Source: JBCDGZ01 sp038750655
GTDB taxonomy: Bacteria; Bacteroidota; Bacteroidia; Chitinophagales; Saprospiraceae
Length of the DNA stretch: 64,000 nucleotides
Assembly (NCBI GenBank): GCA_038750655.1
Contig: JBCDGZ010000019.1
Coordinates: forward strand, 1-64,000
Direction: 5' to 3'
Part shown: positions 45,434-55,943 of the stretch, in pieces
Layout of the letters: every line of letters starts with the position of its first letter
Numbering within the stretch: position 1 is the stretch's first letter
The notes under the pieces: model-generated
Databases searched by the model: none
Told to the model about the DNA's origin: nothing
What the model saw: the letters and a program-made list of their open reading frames with translations, nothing else
Translations under genes and position numbers: made by a program

Positions 45434-45458
45434 TATATTTGTAGCAAGTAAGGCTTGC
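45434..45458 (+). promoter_or_regulatory. Candidate feo promoter with adjacent inverted repeat
   Basis: TATATTTG at 45434-45441 fits TAnnTTTG. GCAAG-TAAGG-CTTGC (45444-45458) immediately follows, covering the expected transcription start. A repressor bound there would block initiation. It does not look like a canonical Fur box. Confidence 0.4.
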
Positions 45459-45516
45459 GTAAAAATTACCAGAATAAACACAGGTCAGTTCATGATCTAT
45501 AATTGTAGTGCAATTC

Positions 45517-45726
45517 ATGGAACGAGAAAACTATAGAATTACCGCGATTAACGGCAGTGATGAGTTCAAGTCCTTTTTGCTGGGCTACAATATTGCTGTA
45601 GGCACCATTTTCAGTGTCAACTACAGCCCTCCTCTTTTTAAGTTGGTAAGTATTAATGTAAGCGACAAAACCCTGTCTTTGCGCAAGCAAGACTTCAATC
45701 AAATTGTATGGGAGGTGGTATCATGA
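45517..45726 (+). CDS. feoA: FeoA family ferrous iron transport protein
   Basis: 69 residues from the ATG at 45517 (a GTG three codons earlier is possible). Short SH3-like protein: Y-R-I-T-A-I-N-G at the start, LLGYNIAVGTIFSVNYSPP in the middle (FeoA usually has LGxxPG here, so the Pro is replaced), and the hallmark C-terminal strand LSLRKQDFNQIVWEVV. FeoA is a small cytoplasmic partner needed for FeoB function. Its TGA overlaps the ATG of feoB, showing translational coupling. Confidence 0.87.
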   Translation: MERENYRITAINGSDEFKSFLLGYNIAVGTIFSVNYSPPLFKLVSINVSDKTLSLRKQDFNQIVWEVVS

Positions 45727-47677
45727 GCAATATTCTACTCGCTGGTAAGCCCAACTCAGGAAAAACCAGCCTCTTTAATTTACTAACTGGACTCAATCAG
45801 AAGGTGGGGAATTTTTCTGGGGTGACAACGGAAATCAAAAAAGGGACCTACCACCAAAGACAGATTGTTGACATTCCGGGTTTACAATCCTTGAATACGA
45901 CTTCGCCGGAGGAGCTGATCTCCCGGAGACAGCTGTTGGAGGCGGCCAACCAACAGCGCGAGCTGATTTTTGTAGTCAATGGCATGCAACTCTTTGATAG
46001 CCTCCTGCTCTTTTCACAGATTGCTGATTTGCAAATCCCGCTGTTGGTGGCCATCAATTTTGCTGATGAGATCAAATCCAATGGCTTAAATATTGATCAA
46101 AAAATCCTCAGCGAAAAGCTTGGCTGCCCCGTCGTTATGCTCAATTCCCGGACAGGAGAGGGCCTACCGCAGCTCAAAAAATTCATCGATGAGGGAAACT
46201 TTCAAACCCCCAACACCTTCTGCCGAAGCCTCTACGATGATTTCAGAACCGGCGATTACCAAAACCATTACCAACAACAAATAGATGCTGCGGCGGATCA
46301 TCAGGAGTGGGAAAAAGATTACAACCAGCGCAAACAACTCATCGACCGCATTCTCAAAGATTGCGTCACCTATCCGAGCCAGTCGAACTACATGGTCCAA
46401 AGCCAGCGCTGGGACAAGATACTGCTGCATCCTTTCTGGGGCCTCCTCATCTTTTTGCTGACCCTTTATTTGGTCTTCCAATCTGTATTTTTCCTCTCCG
46501 GTTACCCCATGGATTGGATAGAGGCGGGGATGGATGCCTTGGCAACCTTTTGTCAAGAGAAAATTGGTATCGAATGGCTGGCCACCTTGTTTGCGGAGGC
46601 CATCATTCCTGGCCTCGCTGGTGTCGTCGTTTTTATCCCACAAATTGCCATTCTCTTTTTCCTCATCGGCCTCCTGGAGCAAATCGGCTATCTATCGCGA
46701 ATTTCCTTTATATCGGATGCTTTTTTGCGAAAATTTGGACTGAGCGGTCACAGCGTCATCCCTTTGCTTTCCAGCTGGGCTTGTGCCATTCCGGCCATTA
46801 TGAGTGCGCGTATTATCAAAAATCCCAGAGAGCGGCTGGCCATCATTCTGGCCTCTCCGCTAATGACCTGTAGTGCTCGCTTGCCCGTTTATACCATTCT
46901 AATCACCGTATTGATCCCTGAGACTTCTGATCAATTTTTTGGTATTCAGGGGCTACTTTTACTCGGTCTGTACCTGCTGGGCTTGATCGCGACATTGCTG
47001 GTATCCTGGCTGATCCACCGCTACAGCAGCGTGCCCGCCAACAACAGCTGGGTGCTCGAACTGCCCGTTTTTCGTCCCCCAGTGTGGCGAAGCATCTTTA
47101 TTACCGTTTATAACAAGACCAAATCCTTCGTTGTACAAGCCGGGAAGATCATCTTTGCCATTTCCATTATCCTTTGGTTGCTGGGTTCCTACAGCCCCCA
47201 CGATGAGGATTTTTTGCAGCAAAAGCAGCAAGAAACTGGTAAGTTGGAAGATGCCGTCTTGATGGAGTATTCCTACCTTGGCTATGCCGGCAGGACCATT
47301 GAACCGGTCATTCGCCCGCTGGGCTACGACTGGCAAATTGGCATCGCTCTGCTCAGCTCCTTTGCTGCCCGGGAAGTCTTTGTCGGTACTATTGCCATTA
47401 TTTACAGCATCGGTGATGAGAACGCGGACGATGAGGAGAAGCAAAATGCGACGATCGTGGAGCGATTGCGGCAAGAAAAAGATGAGCAAGGAAACCCGCG
47501 CTACGGCTGGGCAACGTCGATCTCCCTGCTGCTCTTTTATGTATTTGCCATGCAGTGCATGAGTACATTGGCCATTGTTCACAAAGAGACGAGAAACTGG
47601 AAATACGTCATCGCTCAGTTTGTCTTTATGTTATTTTTGGCCTACGCTGCGGCATTTGTCGCTTATACTTTGTTGAG

Positions 47678-47681
<4 letters not shown>
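45723..47681 (+). CDS. feoB: Ferrous iron transporter FeoB
   Basis: 652 residues from the ATG overlapping the feoA stop. N-terminal G domain: G1 GKPNSGKT (8-15), switch region VGNFSGVTTE with G2 Thr, G3 DIPG (50-53), G4 NFAD (112-115; canonical NxxD). The membrane part carries the two FeoB gate regions (VVFIPQIAILFFLIGLLEQIGYLSRISF; LSGHSVIPLLSSWACAIPAIMSARII with the conserved Ser-Cys; TCSARLPVYTILI; later LLSSFAAREVFVGTIAIIYSIG). Length is typical for a compact FeoB lacking a FeoC-like tail. It imports Fe2+ across the inner membrane. Its stop overlaps the convergent SQR stop by 4 bp. Confidence 0.96.
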
Positions 47682-48871
<1,190 letters not shown>

Positions 48872-48937
48872 AAAGAATAAGATTTTAGAGTTGGTAAAAG
48901 ATTAGAAATTCAATAGCATGCCGTATGCAGCTGTACA

Positions 48938-49534
48938 TCAGATATTGCGTCCAAAGTGTTTGAGGAAATTCATGAGAAAACCCAAACCACGCTGTCGGTC
49001 GGGGTCCCTCAAAGTGCGAAGCAGGCCAAAAATACCGCCGACCTTAGCCGGTGCTTCCTCCTTCGCCTTGGTCAGCGCCGTATTGGCCGTACCAGCCACC
49101 TCGATTAACACCTGAGGATTAAAGCCCTGATCCATCGCCTTGCGCATCCCCTCGTCGTACATATCGGCGGCCATCGCAAGGAGCCCCGGCACCTGCTCGC
49201 TGAGCTGCACCAGCTGATCGATCTTTTCGACCATAGCGGGGGCGGTAAGTTTTTCCGCGATGTGCAGGGCATTGCCAAGGCGCTGCTCGATGTCGATGCC
49301 CTGAGCATGGGCCTTTCGGTAAGTCTCGTCGGTAATGTCGCTCACCATCGCTACCATTCCTGGCCCCTGCTGCATAACCGCCGTCAGCTGCCCGACGGCT
49401 TTATCGAGGGTATCGATGCGACTCAGTAGATGATCAATGGCCCGGAGGGTAGGCTCCTCGGCGAGCCGGGCCTGCACTTGCTTTCCCGCAGGTGTATTGG
49501 CCCAAGTTGTCGTTCCATTCGTATTGGTTTCCAT
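48938..49534 (-). CDS. DUF1641 family protein
   Basis: 198 residues, soluble, helical. The central segment (LVQLSEQVPGLLAMAADMYDEGMRKAMDQGFN) and the C-terminal GIFGLLRTLRDPDRQRGLGFLMNFLKHFGRNI match the DUF1641 family, whose genes are often beside sulfide:quinone oxidoreductase or formate dehydrogenase genes. The N-terminus has an internally repeated unit (LTAVMQQGPGMVAMVSDITDETYRKAHAQGID parallels the central segment). Function unknown; probably an accessory of SQR. It is 12 bp downstream of the peroxiredoxin gene and 66 bp upstream of the SQR gene. Confidence 0.88.
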   Translation of the reverse strand: METNTNGTTTWANTPAGKQVQARLAEEPTLRAIDHLLSRIDTLDKAVGQLTAVMQQGPGMVAMVSDITDETYRKAHAQGIDIEQRLGNALHIAEKLTAPAMVEKIDQLVQLSEQVPGLLAMAADMYDEGMRKAMDQGFNPQVLIEVAGTANTALTKAKEEAPAKVGGIFGLLRTLRDPDRQRGLGFLMNFLKHFGRNI

Positions 49535-49546
49535 TGGCAGGTGGGT

Positions 49547-50221
49547 TTAGGTGGTGAGGGCTTGTTCTTTCAGCTCTTTCTTGGCTAGATAAAAGTCGAC
49601 CTTCTCGTAGCTGGTATTGGCGATACGCTCGTCCATCTCTTGGAGATTTTTGGGAGGAGGAACGATCACCTTATCGCCTTTGCGCCAGTTGAGGGGCATT
49701 GCGCAGGCATTGGCATCAGAGGTTTGTAGGGCGACCAGGGTACGCTGAATTTCTTCCATATTCCGACCTACATTCAGTGGATAATACATGATGAGACGTA
49801 TCTTCATTGCAGGGTCCATGAAGAATACCGCGCGGACAGCGGCGGTTTGGCTCTCCCCGGGGTGCAGCATACCGTAGAGCTGAGCAACGCTCATATCGAG
49901 GTCGGCGATGATGGGAAAGTCCATGTAGATGCCCGTTTTTTCCCGGACATTATTCACCCAGGCCAGATGAGAGTGGACGCTGTCGATGCTTAGTCCGATG
50001 AGCTGGCAGTTGTGTTCGGTAAACCAGGATTTGTTGGTGGCGAAGCCGGTAAGTTCGGTAGTACACACGGGGGTGAAATCTGCTGGATGAGAGAACATAA
50101 TCACCCAGCTGTCCTGGGCATAATCGGAAAGGGTCAATTCGCCCCAGGTGGTTTGGGCGGTAAAATCAGGAGCCTGATCACCAATGCGAGGCATAGTTGA
50201 TTTTTCTGAGGTATTTTCCAT
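49547..50221 (-). CDS. Peroxiredoxin, Prx6 (1-Cys) type
   Basis: 224 residues. Peroxidatic Cys53 in SHPADFTPVCTTEL with the conserved Thr50 and Pro51; active-site Arg in AAVRAVFFMDP; C-terminal half long, as in Prx6/AhpC2-type proteins (YYPLNVGRNMEEIQRTLVALQ). A second Cys173 (ANACAMPLNW) lies where archaeal Prx6-type enzymes have a resolving cysteine, so a 2-Cys cycle is possible. Cytoplasmic reduction of peroxides and perhaps persulfides. First gene of the likely Prx-DUF1641-SQR operon. Upstream are a 7-bp hairpin and the dispersed 28-bp repeat. Confidence 0.93.
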   Translation of the reverse strand: MENTSEKSTMPRIGDQAPDFTAQTTWGELTLSDYAQDSWVIMFSHPADFTPVCTTELTGFATNKSWFTEHNCQLIGLSIDSVHSHLAWVNNVREKTGIYMDFPIIADLDMSVAQLYGMLHPGESQTAAVRAVFFMDPAMKIRLIMYYPLNVGRNMEEIQRTLVALQTSDANACAMPLNWRKGDKVIVPPPKNLQEMDERIANTSYEKVDFYLAKKELKEQALTT

Positions 50222-50277
50222 AAAGTGCTTTGAGTTAATGCAAGTTGCAATGTGCTTTGGAAGAGTAAATTCTCCTT

Positions 50278-50298
50278 ACCTGCTACCGGTGAGCAGGT
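50278..50298. promoter_or_regulatory. Hairpin upstream of peroxiredoxin gene
   Basis: ACCTGCT-ACCGGTG-AGCAGGT is a perfect 7-bp inverted repeat 57 bp before the peroxiredoxin start. It abuts the dispersed 28-bp repeat. CAAGTTGC (50241) and GCAACTTG (50314) form a wider inverted pair enclosing it, so the leader could fold into a two-tier structure. Confidence 0.45.
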
Positions 50299-50321
50299 TG
50301 ACTCTCGTTCATCGCAACTTG
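50294..50321 (-). repeat. Dispersed 28-bp intergenic repeat, copy 2
   Basis: On the minus strand it reads CAAGTTGCGA, then GAACGAG and GTCAAC, with three differences in 28 bases from the copy at 3877-3904. It is 73 bp upstream of the peroxiredoxin start and in the same orientation as that gene. Confidence 0.55.
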
Positions 50322-50508
50322 GCTGAATGAGTTGAAATGATGATGTTAACAGCACAAAATTAAAATAGCCCTTCCACATCCTCAGTGATCCGGATCACAA
50401 AGCAGAATGATTTTTATTAAAAACAGGTTATCTTGTGGCGCTTTGGCGCTTGTTGATTACCATTGGCGTCCACCCATGCAAATTTCTACGACCTAACTTT
50501 TTATTATT

Positions 50509-50832
50509 ATGACAAAACTGAAACAACTGCTCTGGATCAACTTATTGCTGCTTGTCGCTGCCTGCACTACAATTGATTATGTTGGTAATTCCTATACGCC
50601 CACCAAAAAAGTAGATGTTTTTTTTGACGAAAGAGACATCGATCGAGACTATGAAGTTATTGGGAAGGCGATTGGTGAAGGAGTCAGTATGGATGGGGTG
50701 AAAGATAAAATGATTGAGCGGGCCAAGCGGGAAGGAGCAGATGCCGTACTTATTGAAGGAATCAGCAGCGATATGATAGCGCCGGATGAAGTACGCAAGC
50801 GGATCGGTGCTTCCTTTTTGAGGTATCGTTAA
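50509..50832 (+). CDS. Small lipoprotein
   Basis: 107 residues. N-terminal LLWINLLLLVAACTT with the lipobox Cys at about residue 19. The mature domain (VDVFFDERDIDRDYEVIGKAIGEG...KDKMIERAKREGADAVLIEGISSDM) has the beta-alpha-beta pattern of small periplasmic lipoproteins such as RcsF/YbjQ-like folds, where a strand YEVIG is followed by a helix and GADAVLI. Function unknown. It lies on the opposite strand within the sulfide cluster and converges on the porin gene with two bases between stops. Confidence 0.75.
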   Translation: MTKLKQLLWINLLLLVAACTTIDYVGNSYTPTKKVDVFFDERDIDRDYEVIGKAIGEGVSMDGVKDKMIERAKREGADAVLIEGISSDMIAPDEVRKRIGASFLRYR

Positions 50833-50834
50833 AT

Positions 50835-52127
50835 TTAAAGGATAAAGACCATTCCCAGCCCGACCCAGTTGCCGCGATGAATGGCGCCGGCTCCTGCCTG
50901 GTAAAAGTAGTTGTTGACGGTCGCGCCGAGGTCCGCAAAGCCGGCATCGGCAAAACGATGGGTATAGTGCAGCGAAAGAAAAAGACCATCCTGTAAATGC
51001 CAATTGAGGCCCCCGGCGAAGGATTGCTCTCGACCGGATAAGGAGTGTACCTGAGTGGCGTGGGCCTGCCCGATTTGACTGTCTTCACCGGTAAATAGCA
51101 TCCACATCAAGACGGGTTCGAGGACGGTTTGATTTTGTAGGAAAATATTATAACTCAGCCGCAAATACCCAGTTTGAGCGCGTACAGTGAAAGAGGGTGA
51201 AACTTCATAAGGTTCAGTAGAAGCCCCTTTTCTCCACAAAAAAGTCCATTCCCCATCTAAGTTGAGCGGCCCCCAGTTAAAGAGCAGATCAAGGCTGGCC
51301 GCATGGTTGGCCAAGTAAATATCTGTCGCTCCCTGCCTCGCTCCGGCGACTCCCAGTGATAAGCCCTTTCGCTGCCCCCGAAAATTCGTTTTCCCCCCTA
51401 ATCGGTACCGCTTAGATACGGGTGCTCCCCAGTGTGTAATCAGCCGCCCTACTAGCAAGGGGGCATGAGCCCGCCCGGTAGAATTGCGCTGCTGAGCCGT
51501 CATCGCATTAAAAACTCCAAGGTGGTACGTCCAGTTGAGCCGTCGATTATTTTTATACAACAACCCGCCAAGATTCACCCCCATCGTCCGTCCTGGCCCC
51601 GTCCCCACCAGATGACGGCGCAGGTAGTTTTGCGACCAGGACTTTTCCATCGAACTGCTGCGCAGCGCCGCATTCGTGCTCTCCCGGCCAATCTGTGGTA
51701 CCTGATAGCCTACGGTGAGGTACAAGATTTCCCGTTTGGAGCAGAGCTGCCACTGTATATAGGCATTCCAGAGCCGGAAAGCCGGCGAGCCGCCATTATT
51801 CATCCCCCCTTCCGTTCCCCCAAAAACATCCCGACCCACCAAATCCATCGCCGCAGTAAAGTTGAAGCGCAGTCGTTCAAAAGCCGTTCCTTTCACCCCC
51901 AACCGACTGCGCCGAAGCTGGGTGTTAAAGCGATTGTCAACCGCAACATACTGCCCTAGCGGCTCATCGTAAACTTTAGCGCCCATCGTATAGCTGCTCC
52001 ATAGCTGTAAGCCGAGCACGGGTTGAAGGGAATAATTATCCTTCTCCATCCAGTTCTTCACCGTCTTCGATTGCGCCCAAAGCCCTAGCGGCTCAAGCAG
52101 TAGCAGCAAGAGAATAATACGTTTCAT
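50835..52127 (-). CDS. OprP/OprO-like phosphate-selective-type porin
   Basis: 430 residues. Signal peptide KRIILLLLLLEPLGLWAQ. The mature protein is an outer-membrane barrel of the Porin_O_P family: NRFNTQLRRSRLGVKGTAFERLRFNFTAAMDLVGRD, GYQVPQIGRESTNAALRSSSMEKSW, and many Arg/Lys-rich strands ending in aromatic residues, finishing with YYQAGAGAIHRGNWVGLGMVFIL. The Arg-rich interior suits anions. It follows the SulP gene by 15 bp and is likely co-transcribed, so it may pass sulfate or another oxyanion through the outer membrane. Anion specificity is inferred from the neighbour. Confidence 0.85.
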   Translation of the reverse strand: MKRIILLLLLLEPLGLWAQSKTVKNWMEKDNYSLQPVLGLQLWSSYTMGAKVYDEPLGQYVAVDNRFNTQLRRSRLGVKGTAFERLRFNFTAAMDLVGRDVFGGTEGGMNNGGSPAFRLWNAYIQWQLCSKREILYLTVGYQVPQIGRESTNAALRSSSMEKSWSQNYLRRHLVGTGPGRTMGVNLGGLLYKNNRRLNWTYHLGVFNAMTAQQRNSTGRAHAPLLVGRLITHWGAPVSKRYRLGGKTNFRGQRKGLSLGVAGARQGATDIYLANHAASLDLLFNWGPLNLDGEWTFLWRKGASTEPYEVSPSFTVRAQTGYLRLSYNIFLQNQTVLEPVLMWMLFTGEDSQIGQAHATQVHSLSGREQSFAGGLNWHLQDGLFLSLHYTHRFADAGFADLGATVNNYFYQAGAGAIHRGNWVGLGMVFIL

Positions 52128-52142
52128 TATGTTTGGTAAATT

Positions 52143-53882
52143 CTAAAGGTTGGCCTGCAAGGTGTAGTCGCTGAAATCCGAGCGGCCTTCCCGTTTGGCC
52201 ATCCGATTTTTATGGGCATCAGCGGCCTCTTGCACACTCATATAGAAAGCCTCTTCCCCTAATTTTTCCAACAAATGTCCCTTTGCCAAGGCATCGCGTA
52301 CCGGGCCTTTGACCCCAGAAAAATAGACGGTAATGCCTTCCCCCTTTAGCCCATTGACCCATTCTTCCAGTGCATGCACCGCGCTGCTATCTACACTGTT
52401 GATGCTTTCTGCACTGAGGATAATCGTTTGCAAATTCTGACCTTTGGCCTGAATCAACTCTTCCGTTTTGTCGGTGAAATAATTGATGTTGGCAAAATAC
52501 AGCTGAGCGTCGAAGCGGACAATCAGCAAGTCTTCCAAGCTGCGCACCTGCTGAAATCGGTTGACATTGCGGTAAAAATACGTCCCAGGAATATTGCCCA
52601 ATTCGGCGATATGTGGCCGTGTGCTGCGAAAGATAATCATCGCCAACGAAAGGATCACGCCGATGCCAATACCCTGCTCGATACCCAGGCTCAGCGTAGC
52701 GACAAAGGTAACGATGAGCATCCAAAAATCGGAGCGGTCGGCCTTCCAGAGGTGCCGTGCCTCTTTGATGTCGATTAGCCCAAAAACGGCAACCATGATG
52801 ACGGAAGCCAAAATGGCTTTGGGTAGAAAATAAAAAAGTGGCGTCAGGAAAAGCAGGGTCAGTACGATGAGGACCGCGCTGATGATCGAGGCCATCCCGC
52901 TCTGCGCCCCCGCTTGATCATTGACGGCCGTTCTTGAGAAGCCACCAGTCGTCGTATAGGATTGGAAAAAAGACCCTGCGATGTTGGCCGCTCCCAGCGC
53001 AATCAACTCCTGATTGGGAATGACTTTGTAGTTTTTGTGCTTACTTTGGATGGCTTTGGCCACGGCAATACTCTCCATAAAGCTGACCAGCGAAATGGCC
53101 AGAGCGATGGGCAGTAAATTCTGCAATTGGCTGCTGTCAAAAGCAGGGATACTGAAGGCGGGGAGGCCTCCCGGCACTGTCCCTACGATCTTGACCCCCT
53201 GTTCTGTCAGACCCAAGCCCCAGACCGCCAAGATACCAAAGGCCACAGCCAGCAATGGGCCGGGGAGCGAGGGGCGGTACTTCCTGGCTCCTTTGATCAG
53301 CACAATCCCCGCAATGCCGATGCCGAAGGTTGCCCAGTTGATTTGTCCAACTTGCTGGGCCGCCTGGATCAGGATTTCGTGGATGTGATGGCTACGGGCG
53401 ATGTCTACCCCCAGTAAATGCTTGAGCTGACTTAGCCCAATGATGAGAGCGGCGGCGGAGGTGAAGCCGCTGATGACGGGGTGGGAGAGGAAGTTGACTA
53501 GAAAACCAAGGCGGAATAGCCCCAGCAGCAGTTGGATCAGTCCGACCATCAGGGCCAGGGCGATGGCTAGGCTAATGTACAGTTCGGTGCCGCCATCGGC
53601 CAGGGTACCGATGCCAGCGGCGGTGAGCAGCGAAACCATCGCTACGGGGCCAACGGCCAGTTGGCGGGAAGTCCCCAGCAGAGCGTAGATGATCAAGGGA
53701 ATCGTGGAGGCATAGAGCCCATAAATCGGTGGCAGACCGGCGATCATCGCATAGGCCATCCCCTGCGGAATGAGCATGACGCCGACGGTAAGCCCGGCAA
53801 CCAAATCGCCCTTGAGCTGGCCCTTATTGTAGTTGGCCAACCAGCTGAGCGCCGGGATGTATTGTTTAAGATTGTTATTCAT
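52143..53882 (-). CDS. SulP family anion permease with STAS domain
   Basis: 579 residues from ATG 53882; an upstream ATG at 53921 would add 13 residues and lie close to the inverted repeat. SulP signature at the N-terminus: GDLVAGLTVGVMLIPQGMAYAMIAGLPPIYGLYAS, with further family motifs GPVAMVSLLTAAGIG, HPVISGFTSAAALIIGLSQLKHLLG and GGFSRTAVNDQAGAQSG. About 12-14 membrane segments, then a C-terminal STAS domain (DLLIVRFDAQLYFANINYF...IILSAESINSVDSSAVHALEEWV). Transports sulfate, bicarbonate or similar anions across the inner membrane; the sulfide-oxidation context favours a sulfur oxyanion. Paired with the porin. Confidence 0.92.
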   Translation of the reverse strand: MNNNLKQYIPALSWLANYNKGQLKGDLVAGLTVGVMLIPQGMAYAMIAGLPPIYGLYASTIPLIIYALLGTSRQLAVGPVAMVSLLTAAGIGTLADGGTELYISLAIALALMVGLIQLLLGLFRLGFLVNFLSHPVISGFTSAAALIIGLSQLKHLLGVDIARSHHIHEILIQAAQQVGQINWATFGIGIAGIVLIKGARKYRPSLPGPLLAVAFGILAVWGLGLTEQGVKIVGTVPGGLPAFSIPAFDSSQLQNLLPIALAISLVSFMESIAVAKAIQSKHKNYKVIPNQELIALGAANIAGSFFQSYTTTGGFSRTAVNDQAGAQSGMASIISAVLIVLTLLFLTPLFYFLPKAILASVIMVAVFGLIDIKEARHLWKADRSDFWMLIVTFVATLSLGIEQGIGIGVILSLAMIIFRSTRPHIAELGNIPGTYFYRNVNRFQQVRSLEDLLIVRFDAQLYFANINYFTDKTEELIQAKGQNLQTIILSAESINSVDSSAVHALEEWVNGLKGEGITVYFSGVKGPVRDALAKGHLLEKLGEEAFYMSVQEAADAHKNRMAKREGRSDFSDYTLQANL

Positions 53883-53932
53883 TCTGCTCAGATTTAAGGT
53901 ACCCTCCTTTTGTGATCGCATGAAAAGTTACA

Positions 53933-53950
53933 AAAAATCACCTGATTTTT
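53933..53950. promoter_or_regulatory. Inverted repeat upstream of SulP gene
   Basis: AAAAATC-ACCT-GATTTTT is a perfect 7-bp inverted repeat, 50 bp before the SulP ATG. Its 12-base core equals that of the repeat at 36-53. Candidate operator. Confidence 0.4.
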
Positions 53951-54119
53951 GGAATTTGAAAACAAATTGTGTTATATTGTTCTGGTTCTGATCATTGCCA
54001 CAGTTTTGTACGACCATTTATTTCATTCCGATCACTCTGGCAATTCCTTATTGACATACCGCCTTTTTCTTTCACAGGCCTAGAAGGGAAAAGGATGCCA
54101 TCTTCCAGAAGGAAGTTTT

Positions 54120-54141
54120 GCCTGCCTGCCGGCAGGCAGGC
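54120..54141. repeat. 22-bp perfect GC-rich palindrome
   Basis: GCCTGCCTGCC joined directly to its reverse complement. This sequence type (encoding LPAGRQ when read through) is often scattered between genes in Bacteroidota and other phyla as REP-like elements. Confidence 0.6.
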
Positions 54142-54494
54142 GATCCCAACTGCAATTGCAAAACCTGGCCGCTTGTGGTCAGGGGTAGGCAATTGTGGAG
54201 CGGATTGGCGGCGGTGGCTTAGTGGGCGGGTCCCACCCACTTTGGGCAAACTACATCTACCTTGCTACTGCTACTGCTATCTCTACTGCTACTGCTCGTC
54301 AATCCTCTAGCCTACCCACTACCTTCTCTTCTATCTTATTATCCCCAAAATTCTTGTAAAATCTCGAGATACTCAGTGACCTTCATCACTAAGTACTACA
54401 TAAAAATCTACGGTATACTACCAGAGTAGATACCTATCCCTCCACATTTTGACTCAAAATTTCCGTAAGCCGAGCGTCCAACTTTTGGTTTTGT

Positions 54495-55916
54495 CTATCC
54501 AGAAACCTTTGTAGAGGAACAGGCAAATGTAGTCGTTGGAATAGCAGATTCGACGATACTGGAAAAAGGAGCCTGCACGTTGATCAAGTGCTCAAAACCT
54601 CTTGATTTGAGGATGGAAGCAGCGATGGTCGACCGGTAGCCACTGCGGCAATGCAAGTAGTATTGCTGTTGAGGTTGAATGGCGGACATGTTATCGTTGA
54701 TGAAATCCAGGGCGAAGTTTTGGGCCGTTTTGATGCGCTCGGCTTCCCATTCGCCCGGCCTGCGGACATCCAGAATAGAGAGCGATTTATTGAGTTGGTA
54801 GTGTTTGACAAATGTTGGCGTATCGATGGTTTCGATGCGATCGATCTCTTTTTCTGCCGCCAGCCAGCTGGGGAAGCCACCGTCAAGGTAGCCGATAGAA
54901 TGATCATAGCCAACCCGGGCCAATCGCCTAACCGCCTCCTCGCCTCTGCCTTGGGGCGTAACCATCAGAATAGGCTGCTGCAGGTCGGGGATCAGTGCGC
55001 CAACCCAGGGGGCAAAACTGCCATCTAAGCCAATAAATATGGAGTTAGGGACAAAGCCTTTAACGAAGCTAGCTTTATCTCGTACATCTAGGATCAGCGC
55101 ATTGGTGGCATTGGCCATAGCCTCAAATTCGTCGGGAGAGAGGGCGCGGGCCCCCCGCTCCATAACCGAGTCGATGCTTTCATAGCCCGTTTTATTCAGC
55201 AGGGCATTTTTAGCAAAGTATTGTGGAGGAGCCATCAGCCCCTCGGTTACTTCGCGTATAAATTCGGTACGGCTCATATTGGCCCGGAGGGCATAGTTGG
55301 TGGCTTTTTGAATACCCAGTGTACTCCAGGTTTCTGAACTCATATTTTTTCCACAGGCCGAGCCCGCACCGTGGGCAGGATAGACGATAACCTCATCGGG
55401 CAGGGGCATAATTTTGCTGCGCAGGCTGTCGTAGAGCATGCCCGCCAGGTCTTCCTTGGTCAAGCTGCCCTTCTTCTGGGCCAGGTCCGGCCGGCCGACG
55501 TCGCCGATGAAAAGGGTATCGCCGGTGAACAAAGCATGAGGTTTACCCTGTTCATCCAACAATAAATAGGTTGTACTTTCCAGGGTATGTCCAGGCGTGT
55601 GTAGCACCCGTAAGGTCAGTTGGCCAAGTTGGAATTCTTCGCCATCCTTGGCCAAGTATTTTTCGTAGCTGGTCTCTGCATTGGGGCCGTAGATGATTTT
55701 AGCACCCGTTTTCTTGGCCAGATCCAGATGGCCAGAGACAAAGTCAGCATGGAAATGGGTTTCAAAAATATATTGGATACTTGCTCCTCTTTCGGTAGCT
55801 TTTTGGATGTAAGGTTGGGTCTCGCGTAGTGGATCGATAATGGCAGCCTGCCCCTGACTTTCGATGTAATAAGCACCTTGGGCCAGACAGCCAGTGTATA
55901 TCTGTTCTATGAGCAT
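54495..55916 (-). CDS. Persulfide dioxygenase - rhodanese fusion (CstB-like)
   Basis: 473 residues, cytoplasmic. Metallo-beta-lactamase domain (1-250) with ETHE1-type persulfide dioxygenase motifs: THFHADFVSGH (His54, His56, Asp58, His63), HTPGHT (His110), FTGDTLFIGDVGRPDL (Asp133) and YPAHGAGSACGK (His182). Two rhodanese domains follow. The first (about 265-355) lacks a catalytic Cys (VTPQGRGEEA). The second (about 365-455) has Cys423 in YLHCRSGYRS. This is the architecture of CstB: an Fe(II) dioxygenase, a pseudo-rhodanese and an active rhodanese, oxidising persulfide to sulfite and making thiosulfate. It would process the product of the nearby SQR. Confidence 0.93.
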   Translation of the reverse strand: MLIEQIYTGCLAQGAYYIESQGQAAIIDPLRETQPYIQKATERGASIQYIFETHFHADFVSGHLDLAKKTGAKIIYGPNAETSYEKYLAKDGEEFQLGQLTLRVLHTPGHTLESTTYLLLDEQGKPHALFTGDTLFIGDVGRPDLAQKKGSLTKEDLAGMLYDSLRSKIMPLPDEVIVYPAHGAGSACGKNMSSETWSTLGIQKATNYALRANMSRTEFIREVTEGLMAPPQYFAKNALLNKTGYESIDSVMERGARALSPDEFEAMANATNALILDVRDKASFVKGFVPNSIFIGLDGSFAPWVGALIPDLQQPILMVTPQGRGEEAVRRLARVGYDHSIGYLDGGFPSWLAAEKEIDRIETIDTPTFVKHYQLNKSLSILDVRRPGEWEAERIKTAQNFALDFINDNMSAIQPQQQYYLHCRSGYRSTIAASILKSRGFEHLINVQAPFSSIVESAIPTTTFACSSTKVSG

Positions 55917-55943
55917 TGGTCAATTGTTTTTAGCTTGTGGATG

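Larger units (their letters stand above)
53883..54494. other. 612-bp gene-free stretch with palindromes and a short tandem repeat
   Basis: No convincing gene. It holds the AATCACCTGATT inverted repeat at 53933-53950, a 22-bp perfect palindrome at 54120-54141 (GC-rich, CCTGCC/GGCAGG arms), an AGTGGG/CCCACT inverted pair at 54221-54241, and an imperfect CTACTG tandem run at about 54261-54297. Open frames here translate the palindrome as LPAGRQ, a known sign of a dispersed non-coding repeat. Confidence 0.6.

Noticed and set aside
53992..54310. Frames of 85-113 codons in the gap upstream of the persulfide dioxygenase gene
   Set aside because: They read through the palindrome (LPAGRQ) and the CTACTG run (YCYCYLYC), signs of non-coding repeats.
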